Below, piece after piece: positions 8,097 through 17,200 of a stretch of 50,330 nucleotides of DNA. Where the stretch lies: contig JADZCI010000207.1 in the NCBI GenBank assembly GCA_020851655.1, forward strand, positions 1 through 50,330. Reading direction: 5' to 3'. Origin of the DNA: Bryobacterales bacterium (GTDB lineage Bacteria; Acidobacteriota; Terriglobia; Bryobacterales; Bryobacteraceae). The first letter of the stretch is position 1, and each line of letters begins with the position of its first letter. The notes below the pieces were generated by a model that made no database searches, was not told the DNA's origin, and worked only from the letters and a program-made list of their open reading frames with translations. A program made the translations under genes and the position numbers.

Positions 8097-9242
8097 TTGA
8101 AGATCTCGCGTGTCGAGGTGATCCACGCCCGGCGCGGCATCACCGTTCATGCCGGTCCGATTGGCTGGCTATGGGTGCGCCTTCACACTGATACCGGACT
8201 GACCGGGCTCGGTGAGAGCTATCCGCATCCGGGCTCGGAAAAGGCCGTTATCCTGGACCGCTACGCTCCGCTGCTGATCGGGCGCGATCCGCTGGCGGTC
8301 GAGCGGATCTGGCAGGATCTCTTTCTGGCGGTCTCGTATTCGGGCTGGGCCGGCGCCGAGATGCGCGCCCTTAGCGCGATCGACATCGCCTTATGGGACC
8401 TGGCTGGGAAGTGCGCGGGCATGCCGGTCTACCACCTGCTGGGCGGTCCCTGCCGTGAGAAGATTCCGGTTTACAACACCTGCTACGACCACATCGACTT
8501 TCTCGCCGAACCGGTCCGCCTGGCTCAGTCGCTCGCCGGGATGGGAATTCGCGCCATGAAGATCTGGCCATTTGATCCGATTGCCCGCGAAACGAGCGGG
8601 CACCGTATCACCGCGGCGCAGATGCGCCAGGGGATGGAGCCACTGCGCCAGATTCGCGAAGAGTTCGGAGATTCGATGGAGGTGGCGATGGAGTTCCACG
8701 GTTATTGGGATTTGTCGTGCGCCATCGATATTGCCCAGGCTCTGGAGCCTTTGAAGCCTATGTGGCTGGAAGAGATGTTGCCGCAAGACAACATGGCAGC
8801 CTACCGCGAGTTGGCCGCCTCCACCAAACTGCCTCTGTGCATCAGCGAACGGCTGATGACCCATTATCAGTATCGGGAGCTGTTGGAGAACCGGGCGGCC
8901 AGAATCGTTATGCCTGATCTGAGCTGGTGCGGCGGCTTCACGCCGGCGCGCAAGATTGCGGCGATGGCGGACGCGGCCTATTTGCCGGTCGCCCCACACA
9001 ATTGTGGCGGGCCCGTGCTGCACTTCGCCTCCGCACACTTGGCCGCGGCTGTGCCGAACTTACGCATACTTGAAACAGTTCGCCGCCATTACCTGGATGA
9101 GTACACCGGCCTGATGACAAGGATGCTTATGCCTGGAGAAGACGGGACACTCCCCTTGCCTCCTGGCCCAGGCCTTGGCGTGGAACTCTCGCCGGCCCTC
9201 TTGGCACGCCCCGACGTGACGATTGAGTCGTATCCGAATTGA
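8097..9242 (+). CDS. Enolase-superfamily enzyme (mandelate racemase/muconate lactonizing type)
   Basis: The protein has 381 residues: an N-terminal capping domain (about 1-125) and a TIM-like barrel. The superfamily abstracts a proton alpha to a carboxylate, and many members dehydrate sugar acids. Likely metal ligands are E199 in AMEFHGYWD, E225 in WLEEML and E251 in ISERL; H201 and H301 (VAPHNCGG) and K155 (MKIWPF) are candidate acid/base residues. The first ligand is usually Asp, so Glu199 is unusual. The start is a TTG 20 bases after carD with no clear ribosome site, so the N-terminus is uncertain, although MKISRVEV fits the family. D-galactonate- or mannonate-dehydratase-like activity is possible; the substrate is not determined. 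Confidence 0.85.
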   Translation: MKISRVEVIHARRGITVHAGPIGWLWVRLHTDTGLTGLGESYPHPGSEKAVILDRYAPLLIGRDPLAVERIWQDLFLAVSYSGWAGAEMRALSAIDIALWDLAGKCAGMPVYHLLGGPCREKIPVYNTCYDHIDFLAEPVRLAQSLAGMGIRAMKIWPFDPIARETSGHRITAAQMRQGMEPLRQIREEFGDSMEVAMEFHGYWDLSCAIDIAQALEPLKPMWLEEMLPQDNMAAYRELAASTKLPLCISERLMTHYQYRELLENRAARIVMPDLSWCGGFTPARKIAAMADAAYLPVAPHNCGGPVLHFASAHLAAAVPNLRILETVRRHYLDEYTGLMTRMLMPGEDGTLPLPPGPGLGVELSPALLARPDVTIESYPN

Positions 9243-9265
9243 CTCCGTAAGCGGCGGCAACCCGG

Positions 9266-9303
9266 TATCCTGATTGCCTGACTCCCAGGAGGCTGTTAGC
9301 CTC
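9266..9303 (+). promoter_or_regulatory. Possible promoter and leader hairpin of the membrane protein gene
   Basis: A TATCCT box (9266-9271) is followed by a perfect 6-bp stem with a three-base loop, GAGGCT-GTT-AGCCTC (9289-9303). The hairpin lies 11 bases before the ribosome site GAGG (9314-9317). No T tract follows, so it is not a terminator. It could shape translation of the next gene. Confidence 0.35.
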
Positions 9304-9322
9304 AGAGGGATTCGAGGTGAAC

Positions 9323-10483
9323 ATGAGTGACGAGCTCTATTTTTCCGTTATCCGGGGCGGCCCGCTCTATTCTTTCCGGCGCCGGATTGGCTTGGTTCCT
9401 GAACAGGGCCTGGGTCTGGCCAAGCGGTGGCTGATCATTGTCGCCATCGCCTGGCTTCCGGTGGTCGTCGCGGCTGCTTTCGAGGGCTTGGCGTTTGAAG
9501 GCAGCAGGGCTTCCGACCCTCTGCTGCGGCACTACGGCGTCCACGCGCGCTTCCTACTGGCGATCCCTCTCCTGCTGCTCGCTGAAGTTCTGATGGAGAA
9601 GGCGGTTCCATCCGTTACCCGGCAGTTTGTGGCGACCGGACTCGTTGATGGCGAGAACATGCCGGCTTTCCTCAAAGTGCTGCGCAAGGCTGAAAGTGTT
9701 CGCGATTCGGCGGCCGGATTGATCGTCATCTTGGGCCTGACCGCGGCCCCGATCGTGGCGCCGATGTATAACACCGGGGCGGAGGAGATGTCGTGGGCCA
9801 GCGTGGGCAATGGCATTGGGATTGCCGGACGCTGGTACATGTATATCTCCAGGCCGATCTTCGCGATGCTGCTGAGCGTGTGGCTCTGGCGGATGTTCAC
9901 GCTTTGGTACTTCCAGGCTCGGCTATCGGGCGTCAAACTCAAGCTGGTGCCATCGCATCCGGACGGCGCGGGCGGGCTCGGATTCGTCACGTTCCTCACC
10001 ACCCCGGTCGCACCCGTGATTTTCGGCATATCACTGGTGCTGGCTGGCCGTTGGGCGCACGACGTGAGATTCCACGGAGTCCACGTCAAAGACCTTCAGC
10101 CGCTGATGGTGACCTACGTAATTGTCGTCCTGGTCCTGTTTGTCGGTCCGGTCCTGCTCGCGTCGCGTTCGCTTCTGGCGTTCAAGAGGGCCAGCCTGCT
10201 GCAATACGGAAGGCTGCTCGGCCATCAGGGCCGGATGTTTCATCAGCGATGGATCCTCAAGCAGGCGCCCGACGATCCTTCGATTCTCGATGTGCCCGAG
10301 CTTGGGCCCCTGGCCGACGGAATCTCCTTGTATAACGCGGTGAACAGGATGCGTCCAGTCGTGGTCAGCAAGGCGACCATCGTACCGGTCGCTCTGGCCG
10401 CCGTCCTGCCGCTGGTTCCGGTGCTGGCTCTCGAAATGCCCTTGGGGGAGGTCTTGAAGAAACTGGCCCTGACCCTCGTCTAA
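9323..10483 (+). CDS. Multi-pass membrane protein of unknown function
   Basis: The protein has 386 residues and I cannot assign a named function. Hydrophobic stretches suggest about seven membrane segments: near residues 33-53, 75-94, 128-147, 172-194, 217-238, 257-280 and 360-380. A loop in the middle holds a striking LVPSHPDGAGGLGF motif just before a membrane segment, which looks like a conserved site rather than filler. The cytoplasmic stretch before the last segment is about 70 residues and carries many charges. I chose ATG at 9323 because GAGG lies five bases upstream; the GTG at 9317 is only two codons longer. The stop TAA directly abuts the stop of the convergent carboxylesterase gene. 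It may be co-transcribed with the enolase-family gene. Confidence 0.8.
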   Translation: MSDELYFSVIRGGPLYSFRRRIGLVPEQGLGLAKRWLIIVAIAWLPVVVAAAFEGLAFEGSRASDPLLRHYGVHARFLLAIPLLLLAEVLMEKAVPSVTRQFVATGLVDGENMPAFLKVLRKAESVRDSAAGLIVILGLTAAPIVAPMYNTGAEEMSWASVGNGIGIAGRWYMYISRPIFAMLLSVWLWRMFTLWYFQARLSGVKLKLVPSHPDGAGGLGFVTFLTTPVAPVIFGISLVLAGRWAHDVRFHGVHVKDLQPLMVTYVIVVLVLFVGPVLLASRSLLAFKRASLLQYGRLLGHQGRMFHQRWILKQAPDDPSILDVPELGPLADGISLYNAVNRMRPVVVSKATIVPVALAAVLPLVPVLALEMPLGEVLKKLALTLV

Positions 10484-11980
10484 TCAACGTGCCGCCGGAG
10501 GCGGGTTCAACAGCGCGTCGCGAAAGAACTCCAGTTTGGTGGCCGGAGCGGTGGGGATTGGCCCAAAGTGGTCACCGATCTCCATCGTCACGCTCTGCCG
10601 CGGATCGAACGGCGGCCACGCCGGCAAGCCGCGCCCGTTCGGGTCGCCCCGGGTGACGAAATTTACCCAATACGCAGAGATGGTGCGCGCGATCCGGCGA
10701 TCCTCATCTGTCCAGGGGCGATCCGGCTTATCGACCAGGTTCATGAAGACATACGGGATCTCGCCCGTGTGAAACGCCCCAAACTTTTCGCGTGCCGGGC
10801 CGGGCATCGCATGGGTGAAGTAGTAGGTAAACGTCTTGGTCTTGGATGATTTGTCCCGGTTGACGGCCCACAGGTACATCGAAACCCGGCCTTGATCCCG
10901 AGCCGCTTCAATCTGATCGGCGGCGAGGTACAGCGCCAGAAACGCCTGTGCTTTTCCGCCGTAACGCTGTTGCGCTTGATTGGCGAACTGGGCGGCGTCG
11001 AGCTTGCCATAAGTTGGGCCGGCGCTGCCCTCGTCCGCATTCAAGCCGGTCAACACCGGTACGTCGTTCACAATCCCGCTGGAAGGAAACAGCCACCCGT
11101 CCATTACCGGACCAAAGCCGCTGGCGATGAGATCTTTTGCCTCCTTGGCCCTGAGTTCGGCCAGCGTGGGCGTGCCTCGTGATTCGGCAAATTTCACGCC
11201 TGCTTGCTCGGCGTCGCGAAGAGTCCGGGACAGTCTTCCCGTGCCCGACCCGCTCTGGGCAATGGCACGATGGAAAAGTCCGGTTGCGAGCGGGCTGGCC
11301 ATCAGAACGTGAACGGCCATCGCGCCGGCGGACTGGCCCGCGATGGTTACGCGATTGGGGTCGCCACCGAAGCCTTCCACGTTCTGTTGAATCCAACGCA
11401 GGGCGGCGATCATGTCGAGGATTCCGTAGTTGCCTGAGACCTTGTGATCGGATTCGGTGGAAAGCTCGGGATATGCCAGAAAGCCCAGCGCCCCGACGCG
11501 ATAATTCGCCGTGATCATGACCAGCCCTTGGCGGGCGAGTTGCTCGCCGTCATAGGTGGCGATGGATCCAGAGCCTTCATTGAATCCACCGCCGTGGAAA
11601 AACACCAGCACTGGGCGTTTTTCGCCCGCCTTTCGGGCTCCGGTCCACAGATTTAGGAACAGGCAATCCTCGCTCACCGCCCCCTGGTGCATGAACTCCT
11701 CAGTCCATGGCGGGCGCGTGCCGGGAACGTTCTGCACGCACGCCGGACCAAAGTCGGCGGACTTGCGAACGCCCTCCCAGCTTTTCGGAGGCCGTGGAGC
11801 GCGCCAGCGGAGGTCCCCAACGGGCGGTGAGGCAAAAGGGATGCCCTTGAACGCCGTCACCTTGGCGTCCCGGCCTGGCACTCCGAGCAGGAGGCCGGTG
11901 GTGGTTCTGACGGGATTGGTAAGCGCCGCGGCCGCGGCAAGGCAGGACGCCAAGTATAGGACGAGGGCTCTTGATGTCAC
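10484..11980 (-). CDS. Type-B carboxylesterase, exported
   Basis: The protein has 498 residues from a GTG start. A signal peptide (VTSRALVLYLASCLAAAAAL region) precedes a full carboxylesterase fold. Seen are the entry motif TAFKGIPFASPPVGDLRWRAP, the SEDCLFLNLW box, the oxyanion loop FFHGGGF, and the nucleophile elbow GQSAG. The enzyme hydrolyses carboxylic esters in the periplasm or outside. I chose GTG at 11980 because GGAG (11989-11992) sits eight bases upstream and the signal peptide then begins at once; a TTG at 12019 would add a polar stretch before it. A TATGAT box lies just upstream at about 12008-12013. The gene follows the FAD oxidoreductase gene after 51 bases. The natural ester is unknown. 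Confidence 0.9.
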   Translation of the reverse strand: MTSRALVLYLASCLAAAAALTNPVRTTTGLLLGVPGRDAKVTAFKGIPFASPPVGDLRWRAPRPPKSWEGVRKSADFGPACVQNVPGTRPPWTEEFMHQGAVSEDCLFLNLWTGARKAGEKRPVLVFFHGGGFNEGSGSIATYDGEQLARQGLVMITANYRVGALGFLAYPELSTESDHKVSGNYGILDMIAALRWIQQNVEGFGGDPNRVTIAGQSAGAMAVHVLMASPLATGLFHRAIAQSGSGTGRLSRTLRDAEQAGVKFAESRGTPTLAELRAKEAKDLIASGFGPVMDGWLFPSSGIVNDVPVLTGLNADEGSAGPTYGKLDAAQFANQAQQRYGGKAQAFLALYLAADQIEAARDQGRVSMYLWAVNRDKSSKTKTFTYYFTHAMPGPAREKFGAFHTGEIPYVFMNLVDKPDRPWTDEDRRIARTISAYWVNFVTRGDPNGRGLPAWPPFDPRQSVTMEIGDHFGPIPTAPATKLEFFRDALLNPPPAAR

Positions 11981-12031
11981 GAAAGAAACTCCGAAGCGAC
12001 CAAGAGCATCATACGTCAACTGCGCCCAGTC

Positions 12032-13945
12032 TTACGCGTAGCAGCGAATCTCAAAGACCCGGGCAAAGTCGCTGCCATTGACCTTGTCTATATGCAGGCG
12101 AAGCGACCGGGTGGTGACCGGTTCAACCCGGTGGCGGTTGAGCCGCTGAAAGTTGCCTTCCACCTTCTTGATCTCCCGGCCACCGGCAAGCAGCCGGTAG
12201 TCCCTGACCGTTTCCGGCTGCGCGCTCCGGATGATGCCGCGTGAAATTGAATCGGAAGAACTGAGGGTCAATTCCCGCTGGAACCCGGTGTCGAACGTGA
12301 CTTGAATTTCACGCAAGGTGACAGGCTGGTCCCAGTACAATTCGATCCAGGCTCCGCCCGTTGCCATGGGCGCCGTCCACTGGTGCGTTTCCTTTCCCGG
12401 AATATCGCGCGTCTGGCCGCTCAGAAGGTTCCCGGCGGGCGCGTATGGCTCGGAGGAAGAAGCCCGCACTTTGGCCCGGCGCGCCAGGTCGAGCGGATCT
12501 TCGTTCCGCCGGGAGCGAATGGATTGGTCGTCCCGCAGCAGCGTCTGCTGGAGGTGGGCGAGTTGCTCTTTGTTGCGGTAGAGCTGGCGCGGCGACAGGT
12601 TGTTGCGGACGCATTGCGCGGCCGCGGTCCCAACAGCCTGGCCAACGGCGGCGCAGGTCGCCATGACGCGCGTCGAGGTGAACGCCGCGTGCGAGGCGCT
12701 GATGTTCCGGCCGGCCATCATGAGGTTCGGCACATTCCGGCTGTACATCGCGCGCAGTGGCAGGTTGTAGACTTCCGCGGTCTTCATCACCGTGTTGGGA
12801 GGAAGGTCCGGGTGGTCGAAGCCTCCCGGGGGGTGGTCGTCCATGGGCCAGCCTCCCATCGATACCGCATCCTCGAAGTCGCCGCGGATGAGGTCGTTCT
12901 GCGTCACGATGACGTCACCGATGACGCGCCGGCTGCCGCGCCGGCCGGGCATCATGCCCACCCAGTCCAGCGCCCAGTTCGCACTGTCGGGATGATTTCC
13001 GCTGTTCTTGATGTAATCCCAGACGCCCATGGTGATCGCCAGCAGTTCGAAACGAATGCGCTCATTATCGTGAACCGTGGAGAGGTTGCCGCCCCATTCG
13101 ATCCACCAGTAGCCGTATTCCCAGGTGTTGGTCGGCCTGAATTTGAGATGCTCCTTCGTCACCTTGCGCGCCCAGGAGGGCGGCGCGAACGGCATGGGGC
13201 GGTCATGGCGGCGGGACGTGAACAGGATACTGCTGCCCAAAGTCTCGGAATCCGCCTTTTCCGGTGCGAGGGATTCGCTAAACTCGCTACGGGTCTCGCG
13301 TCCCCAGCGAAACTCGGCGTTCGATTCGAGCGCCAGACGTGAGTCCCCGGTGGCATCGACAAAGACCGGCGCCTTGATGCGGTAGAGGTGCTCGCTCCGG
13401 TCGCAGCGCGCCATGACGGATTCGATGCGGCCGCCGCTCATTTTGGCGGCGTACAACGTGGTCTCCAGCAGCAGCGTGATGTCCGGTTCGGAGATCACCT
13501 TGTCATAGAGCAACAGGTCCCAGAGTTCCCAACACCGCTGCGGATTGTTGACGGCGTCGGCGAGACGTAATTCCTCAATCAAGCCGCCCTCGCGCCAGCC
13601 GGGCCGTCCTTTGTGGCAGGTTGCGCCCACCACGTGCATCTTCACCTCGCTCGAGGAGTTGCCTCCAAGGCGGGAGCGGTCCTGCACCAGGACCACCTTG
13701 GCGCCATGGCGGGCGGCAGAGATCGCCGCGCAGACGCCGGCCAGACCGCCTCCGGCAACCGCCACGTCCGCCGAGAGATCGACTAGTGTCATGTGCGGTT
13801 CGACCGGCGACGGAACCCGCTTTCCGGCCGGAGGGGCCACCGCGCCGAAGTCGCGAAAAGGCCGCGCGGGACTCGGGTCCTGCGCCAACACGTACAGGGA
13901 GTAACCCGTCAAAGGGAGAGAACCCAGGATGTCGCGCCGTCGCAT
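12032..13945 (-). CDS. Exported FAD-dependent oxidoreductase with C-terminal F5/8-type domain
   Basis: The protein has 637 residues. A Tat-like start (MRRRDILGSLPLTGYSLYVLA) is followed by a dinucleotide fold, VAVAGGGLAGVCAAISA with RLGGNSS, near residues 60-97. This is the FAD_oxidored family, which includes flavoproteins of unclear substrate. Further matches are FVDATGD near residue 200 and the MMAGRNISASHAA box near residue 415. Residues about 490-637 form a beta-rich region (GAWIELYWDQPVTLREIQVTFD, then TTRSLRLHIDKV) that looks like a discoidin/F5/8 type C carbohydrate-binding domain. That combination suggests oxidation of a polymer-bound sugar. It lies 33 bases downstream of the RND gene. 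The domain call at the C-terminus is less sure than the FAD part. Confidence 0.85.
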   Translation of the reverse strand: MRRRDILGSLPLTGYSLYVLAQDPSPARPFRDFGAVAPPAGKRVPSPVEPHMTLVDLSADVAVAGGGLAGVCAAISAARHGAKVVLVQDRSRLGGNSSSEVKMHVVGATCHKGRPGWREGGLIEELRLADAVNNPQRCWELWDLLLYDKVISEPDITLLLETTLYAAKMSGGRIESVMARCDRSEHLYRIKAPVFVDATGDSRLALESNAEFRWGRETRSEFSESLAPEKADSETLGSSILFTSRRHDRPMPFAPPSWARKVTKEHLKFRPTNTWEYGYWWIEWGGNLSTVHDNERIRFELLAITMGVWDYIKNSGNHPDSANWALDWVGMMPGRRGSRRVIGDVIVTQNDLIRGDFEDAVSMGGWPMDDHPPGGFDHPDLPPNTVMKTAEVYNLPLRAMYSRNVPNLMMAGRNISASHAAFTSTRVMATCAAVGQAVGTAAAQCVRNNLSPRQLYRNKEQLAHLQQTLLRDDQSIRSRRNEDPLDLARRAKVRASSSEPYAPAGNLLSGQTRDIPGKETHQWTAPMATGGAWIELYWDQPVTLREIQVTFDTGFQRELTLSSSDSISRGIIRSAQPETVRDYRLLAGGREIKKVEGNFQRLNRHRVEPVTTRSLRLHIDKVNGSDFARVFEIRCYA

Positions 13946-13978
13946 ACGCCTATCGTGTCATGTCAAGCGGGCGCCCGC

Positions 13979-16900
13979 TCAGTCGCCCGTAGGCGCTGGG
14001 GCCGGGCCGACGGGCCGGCGCCTGGCCCACCAACCCTTGATGTCCTCGAGAACCGAGTAGGAGACTGGTACGACAAGAAGAGTCAGCACAAGGCACAAGG
14101 TTTGGCCGCCGATGATAGTCACGGCTATCGCGGAACGAGTCGCGGCCCCGGTGCCGATTGCGATGGCGGTGGGAATCAACCCGGCCACGATGGAAAAGGT
14201 CGTCATCAGGATGGGGCGTAGCCGTATCCGGTTGGCTTCCAGGATCGCGGCCCGCATTGGGAAGCCCTCCGCCAGAAGGCGGTTCATGGCGTCAATTTGC
14301 AGAATGCCGTTCTTCTTCACGATTCCGAGTAGCAGAAGAATGCCGAGGGCGCTGAACAGGTTCAGAGAGCGGCCCGTGAGGAGCAGGGACAACAGTGCGA
14401 ATGGGATCGAGAGCGGCAGCGTAAGCAGAATGATGAAGGGGTGGAGAAGGCTCTCGAATTGAGCAGCCAGCACCATGTACATGAAGACCGAAGCCAGACC
14501 GATGGCGAGGATCATGTTGGCCGTGGTCTCTTCCAGAATCTTGACCTGGCCCGAGAACAACAGGCGGTAACCGGGCGGCAGATTCAGATCCTCGACGACT
14601 TTCTGTGTGACCGCCGCGGCTTCCGCCAAGCCTACATTCGCCGCATTGTTGCCATAGATGCCGACACCGAACTGGCGTGATAAACGGTCGATTCGGCTCG
14701 GACCCAGGCCCCGTGCCAGGCTGGCGATGGAATCCAGCCGGATCAAGCCCAGCCGCGACGACGGAACCAACAGGCGGCTGAGGACCTGCGGGTCGTCGCG
14801 CTGGCCTGGCGCCAAGCGGACCGTCACCGGATACTGCTCGCCCTCCTCTTTGAACGTGGAGATCTCGTCTTCGCCGGACATCAGCAACCGGACCGCGCTG
14901 GCCACGTCGGAAACGCGGACGCCCAGATCGGAGGCCAACTGGCGGTCGATGATCACCTGGAGTTCAGGGTTGTTGAAATTCAGGTTGGCGCGTATGTCGG
15001 CCAGTTGAGGCTGCTTGAGCAAGATGGCGACGGCCTCGCGCGTGACCGGAACCAGCTTGGCAAGATCCGGCCCCAACAGCGTGGCGCGAATCGGTGAAAA
15101 GGTTTCGCGCCCGCCGAGCACGTTCGGAAAACTCACCGCGGGCCTGGCATAGGCGTAGTCGCGGGCGATGGTGCGGATCGCCTGTGCGATCTCGTTCAAG
15201 GAGCCACGCTCTCCGGGCGGGGCGAGGAGTATTGTCGCGTCGGCCATCTGGACACGGTCGAGGAAGGATGAACTCTTGGGAAGGATGGCTTTGATGCCGG
15301 GGACCTTTTCGATCTTGCGGCAGATCTCCATCATCACCTGCTCGGTACGCTCGAGCGAGGAGCCCTCCGGCATCTCCAGGCGGAAGCCAAGTTCGCTCTG
15401 ATCTTCCTGTGGCATCCAGTCGCGGCCCAGCCTGTTATAGATCGGGAACGTGGACAAGAACGTCACTACACAGATTCCAACGATGGCCCAGCGGTGATCG
15501 AGGGACCAATTCAGGAGCTTGAGATAGCCGCGCTCCATAGGGCCGCCGGCTTTTTCGTCGTGGCCGGAATGGCCCCCGGACTTCTTCTTGAGGATGCGCG
15601 CGCTCAGCGTGGGCGTCAGCGTGAATGCCACCAGCATCGAGACGAGGATTGCAACCGACATCGTCCAGCCAAACTGGTTGAGATACCGCTTGGCGTAACC
15701 GGTAGTGAAGGCGATGGGAACGAAAATGATGACGAGCGAAATCGTGGTGGCCAGAACCGCCAGTGAAATCTCTTTGGTGGCGACAATGGCCGCGCGCATG
15801 GGCGGGACATCTTCCTTGTTCACGTAGCGGTAGATGTTTTCGAGCACAATGATGGCGTCGTCAATGACAATGCCGACGGCCAGGGTGAGCGCCAGCAGCG
15901 TCATCGAGTTGAGCGTGTAATCGAGCGCCCGCATCAGGGCGAAGGTCGTGATGATGGAAGTCGGAATAGCGATCGCGCTGATCAAGACTGAGCGCCAATC
16001 CCGGATGAACAGCCAGACGATGATGGACGCGAGAAAACTGCCAATGACGAGATGCTCTTCGAGGGATTCGACCGACTTCTTGATATAGGTTGCCTGCTCT
16101 TTGACGACGGTCAGTTCCACGCCCGCCGGCAGTGCGCGGTTCAATTTGGGCAGTTGCGCTTGAATGCCCTCGACAACCCGCACGGTGTTGGTGCCGGTTT
16201 GGCGGCGGATTTCGAGCACAACCGCGGGCTTGTTATTGAAGTAGGCGAAACTCCGGCGCTCAGCCATCCCGTCCTCGGCGTAGCCGATATCACGCAGGCG
16301 GACCGGGACGCCGTTGATGTTCTTGATGATGATCGAATTGAACTGCGAGAGATTCTCCACTCGGCCCATGGTGCGGACGCCCATCTCGTTGGCGCCTCGC
16401 ACAATGCGTCCACCGGGGGCCTCGACATTTTCCGTCACCACCGCGCGCTCAACTTCCTGGGCGGTGAGGTTGTAGCCGTTCATCTTGTTGAGGTCCAGCA
16501 TCAGGTTGATCTGACGCTTGCGGCCGCCGGCAATGTCGACCGCGGCGACCCCATCGATGGTTTCCAGAGTGCGCCGGATCTGCTTGTCGGCGAGTTCAGT
16601 CAGCTCGCGAACGGGGCGAGTGCCGCTCAGCGCCAGCGTAATAACCGGATCGCTGTCCGGGTCCGCCTTGCGGACCACCGGCGGGAGCATGTTTGGCGGC
16701 ATTTGCCGGATGGCGCCGGCGACTTTCTCGCGGACTTCATCCACCGCTTCGCCGATGTCCTTCTCCAGAACGAAGGTGACCACCACAAAGCCGCCGCCTT
16801 CCGAGATCATGGCGCGCAGTTCATCAATGCCGCTGATGGAGCTGATGGCCTCTTCCATGGGCATTGCGACTTGCGAGACGATCTCCTCCGGACTCGCCCC

Positions 16901-17056
16901 GGGCAGCCTGAAGTTGACGTAAACCGTGGCGGGGTCGGTGCGCGGAAACAGGTCTACCCCGAGGTCCAAAAAGCTGAACACGCCCATCACCACCAAGAAC
17001 ATGATGAGCATGAAGGCGAACACCGGCCTTTTGACGCAGATCTCGGTTAAGCCCAA
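13979..17056 (-). CDS. RND family transporter, HAE1-type inner-membrane pump
   Basis: The protein has 1025 residues, the normal AcrB/MexB length. It begins with the family start (ICVKRPVFAFMLIMFLVVMG) and the periplasmic DLFPRTDPATVYV stretch. Membrane helix 4 has the proton-relay pair D399/D400 in GIVIDDAIIVLEN, and the late helix has the paired lysine in LLGIVKKNGIL, so the proton path looks intact. It should export hydrophobic compounds using the proton gradient. The start is TTG with AAGGAG ten bases upstream (17067-17072). No membrane fusion protein or outer-membrane channel gene is beside it, so it must borrow partners from elsewhere. A TACAAT box (17086-17091, minus strand) is the likely promoter element. 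Confidence 0.93.
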   Translation of the reverse strand: MGLTEICVKRPVFAFMLIMFLVVMGVFSFLDLGVDLFPRTDPATVYVNFRLPGASPEEIVSQVAMPMEEAISSISGIDELRAMISEGGGFVVVTFVLEKDIGEAVDEVREKVAGAIRQMPPNMLPPVVRKADPDSDPVITLALSGTRPVRELTELADKQIRRTLETIDGVAAVDIAGGRKRQINLMLDLNKMNGYNLTAQEVERAVVTENVEAPGGRIVRGANEMGVRTMGRVENLSQFNSIIIKNINGVPVRLRDIGYAEDGMAERRSFAYFNNKPAVVLEIRRQTGTNTVRVVEGIQAQLPKLNRALPAGVELTVVKEQATYIKKSVESLEEHLVIGSFLASIIVWLFIRDWRSVLISAIAIPTSIITTFALMRALDYTLNSMTLLALTLAVGIVIDDAIIVLENIYRYVNKEDVPPMRAAIVATKEISLAVLATTISLVIIFVPIAFTTGYAKRYLNQFGWTMSVAILVSMLVAFTLTPTLSARILKKKSGGHSGHDEKAGGPMERGYLKLLNWSLDHRWAIVGICVVTFLSTFPIYNRLGRDWMPQEDQSELGFRLEMPEGSSLERTEQVMMEICRKIEKVPGIKAILPKSSSFLDRVQMADATILLAPPGERGSLNEIAQAIRTIARDYAYARPAVSFPNVLGGRETFSPIRATLLGPDLAKLVPVTREAVAILLKQPQLADIRANLNFNNPELQVIIDRQLASDLGVRVSDVASAVRLLMSGEDEISTFKEEGEQYPVTVRLAPGQRDDPQVLSRLLVPSSRLGLIRLDSIASLARGLGPSRIDRLSRQFGVGIYGNNAANVGLAEAAAVTQKVVEDLNLPPGYRLLFSGQVKILEETTANMILAIGLASVFMYMVLAAQFESLLHPFIILLTLPLSIPFALLSLLLTGRSLNLFSALGILLLLGIVKKNGILQIDAMNRLLAEGFPMRAAILEANRIRLRPILMTTFSIVAGLIPTAIAIGTGAATRSAIAVTIIGGQTLCLVLTLLVVPVSYSVLEDIKGWWARRRPVGPAPAPTGD

Positions 17057-17085
17057 AGTCAGGGATCTCCTTAGAACTAAGGATG

Positions 17086-17091
17086 ATTGTA
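17086..17091 (-). promoter_or_regulatory. TACAAT -10-like box of the RND gene
   Basis: TACAAT on the minus strand lies 35 bases upstream of the TTG start and ahead of the AAGGAG ribosome site. No recognisable -35 is found at 16-18 bases. Confidence 0.4.
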
Positions 17092-17183
17092 TGGCACATC
17101 AAGGTTACCCGGGACTTCCTTCTTGCGCGAAGGCGAAGAACAGTAGAAAGCGGTCCGGGCGCCGGGTGGAGCGGATCGACAGG

Positions 17184-17189
17184 TACAAT
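17184..17189 (+). promoter_or_regulatory. TACAAT -10-like box of fabD
   Basis: The string GGTACAATA places TACAAT exactly 17 bases before the fabD ATG. The same string at the same distance precedes the next gene (18144). No -35 is visible. The predicted leader is only a few bases long. Confidence 0.45.
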
Positions 17190-17200
17190 AAGAGATTCCG

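Noticed and set aside
11977-12012. Eleven-codon frame ending over the carboxylesterase GTG
   Set aside because: A TATGAT box overlaps its start, so a transcript from that box would not include it; there is also no ribosome site.
12302-13342. Long antisense frame opposite the FAD oxidoreductase gene
   Set aside because: The minus-strand frame carries the FAD motifs; the antisense product is low-complexity and rich in Arg, Gly and Val.
13967-13978. Perfect 12-base palindrome GCGGGCGCCCGC just after the RND stop, as a terminator
   Set aside because: It has no loop and no T tract in the reading direction, and the downstream gene follows within 33 bases.
16052-17050. Long antisense frame opposite the RND gene
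   Set aside because: It mirrors a clear RND protein and has no domain or start signal.
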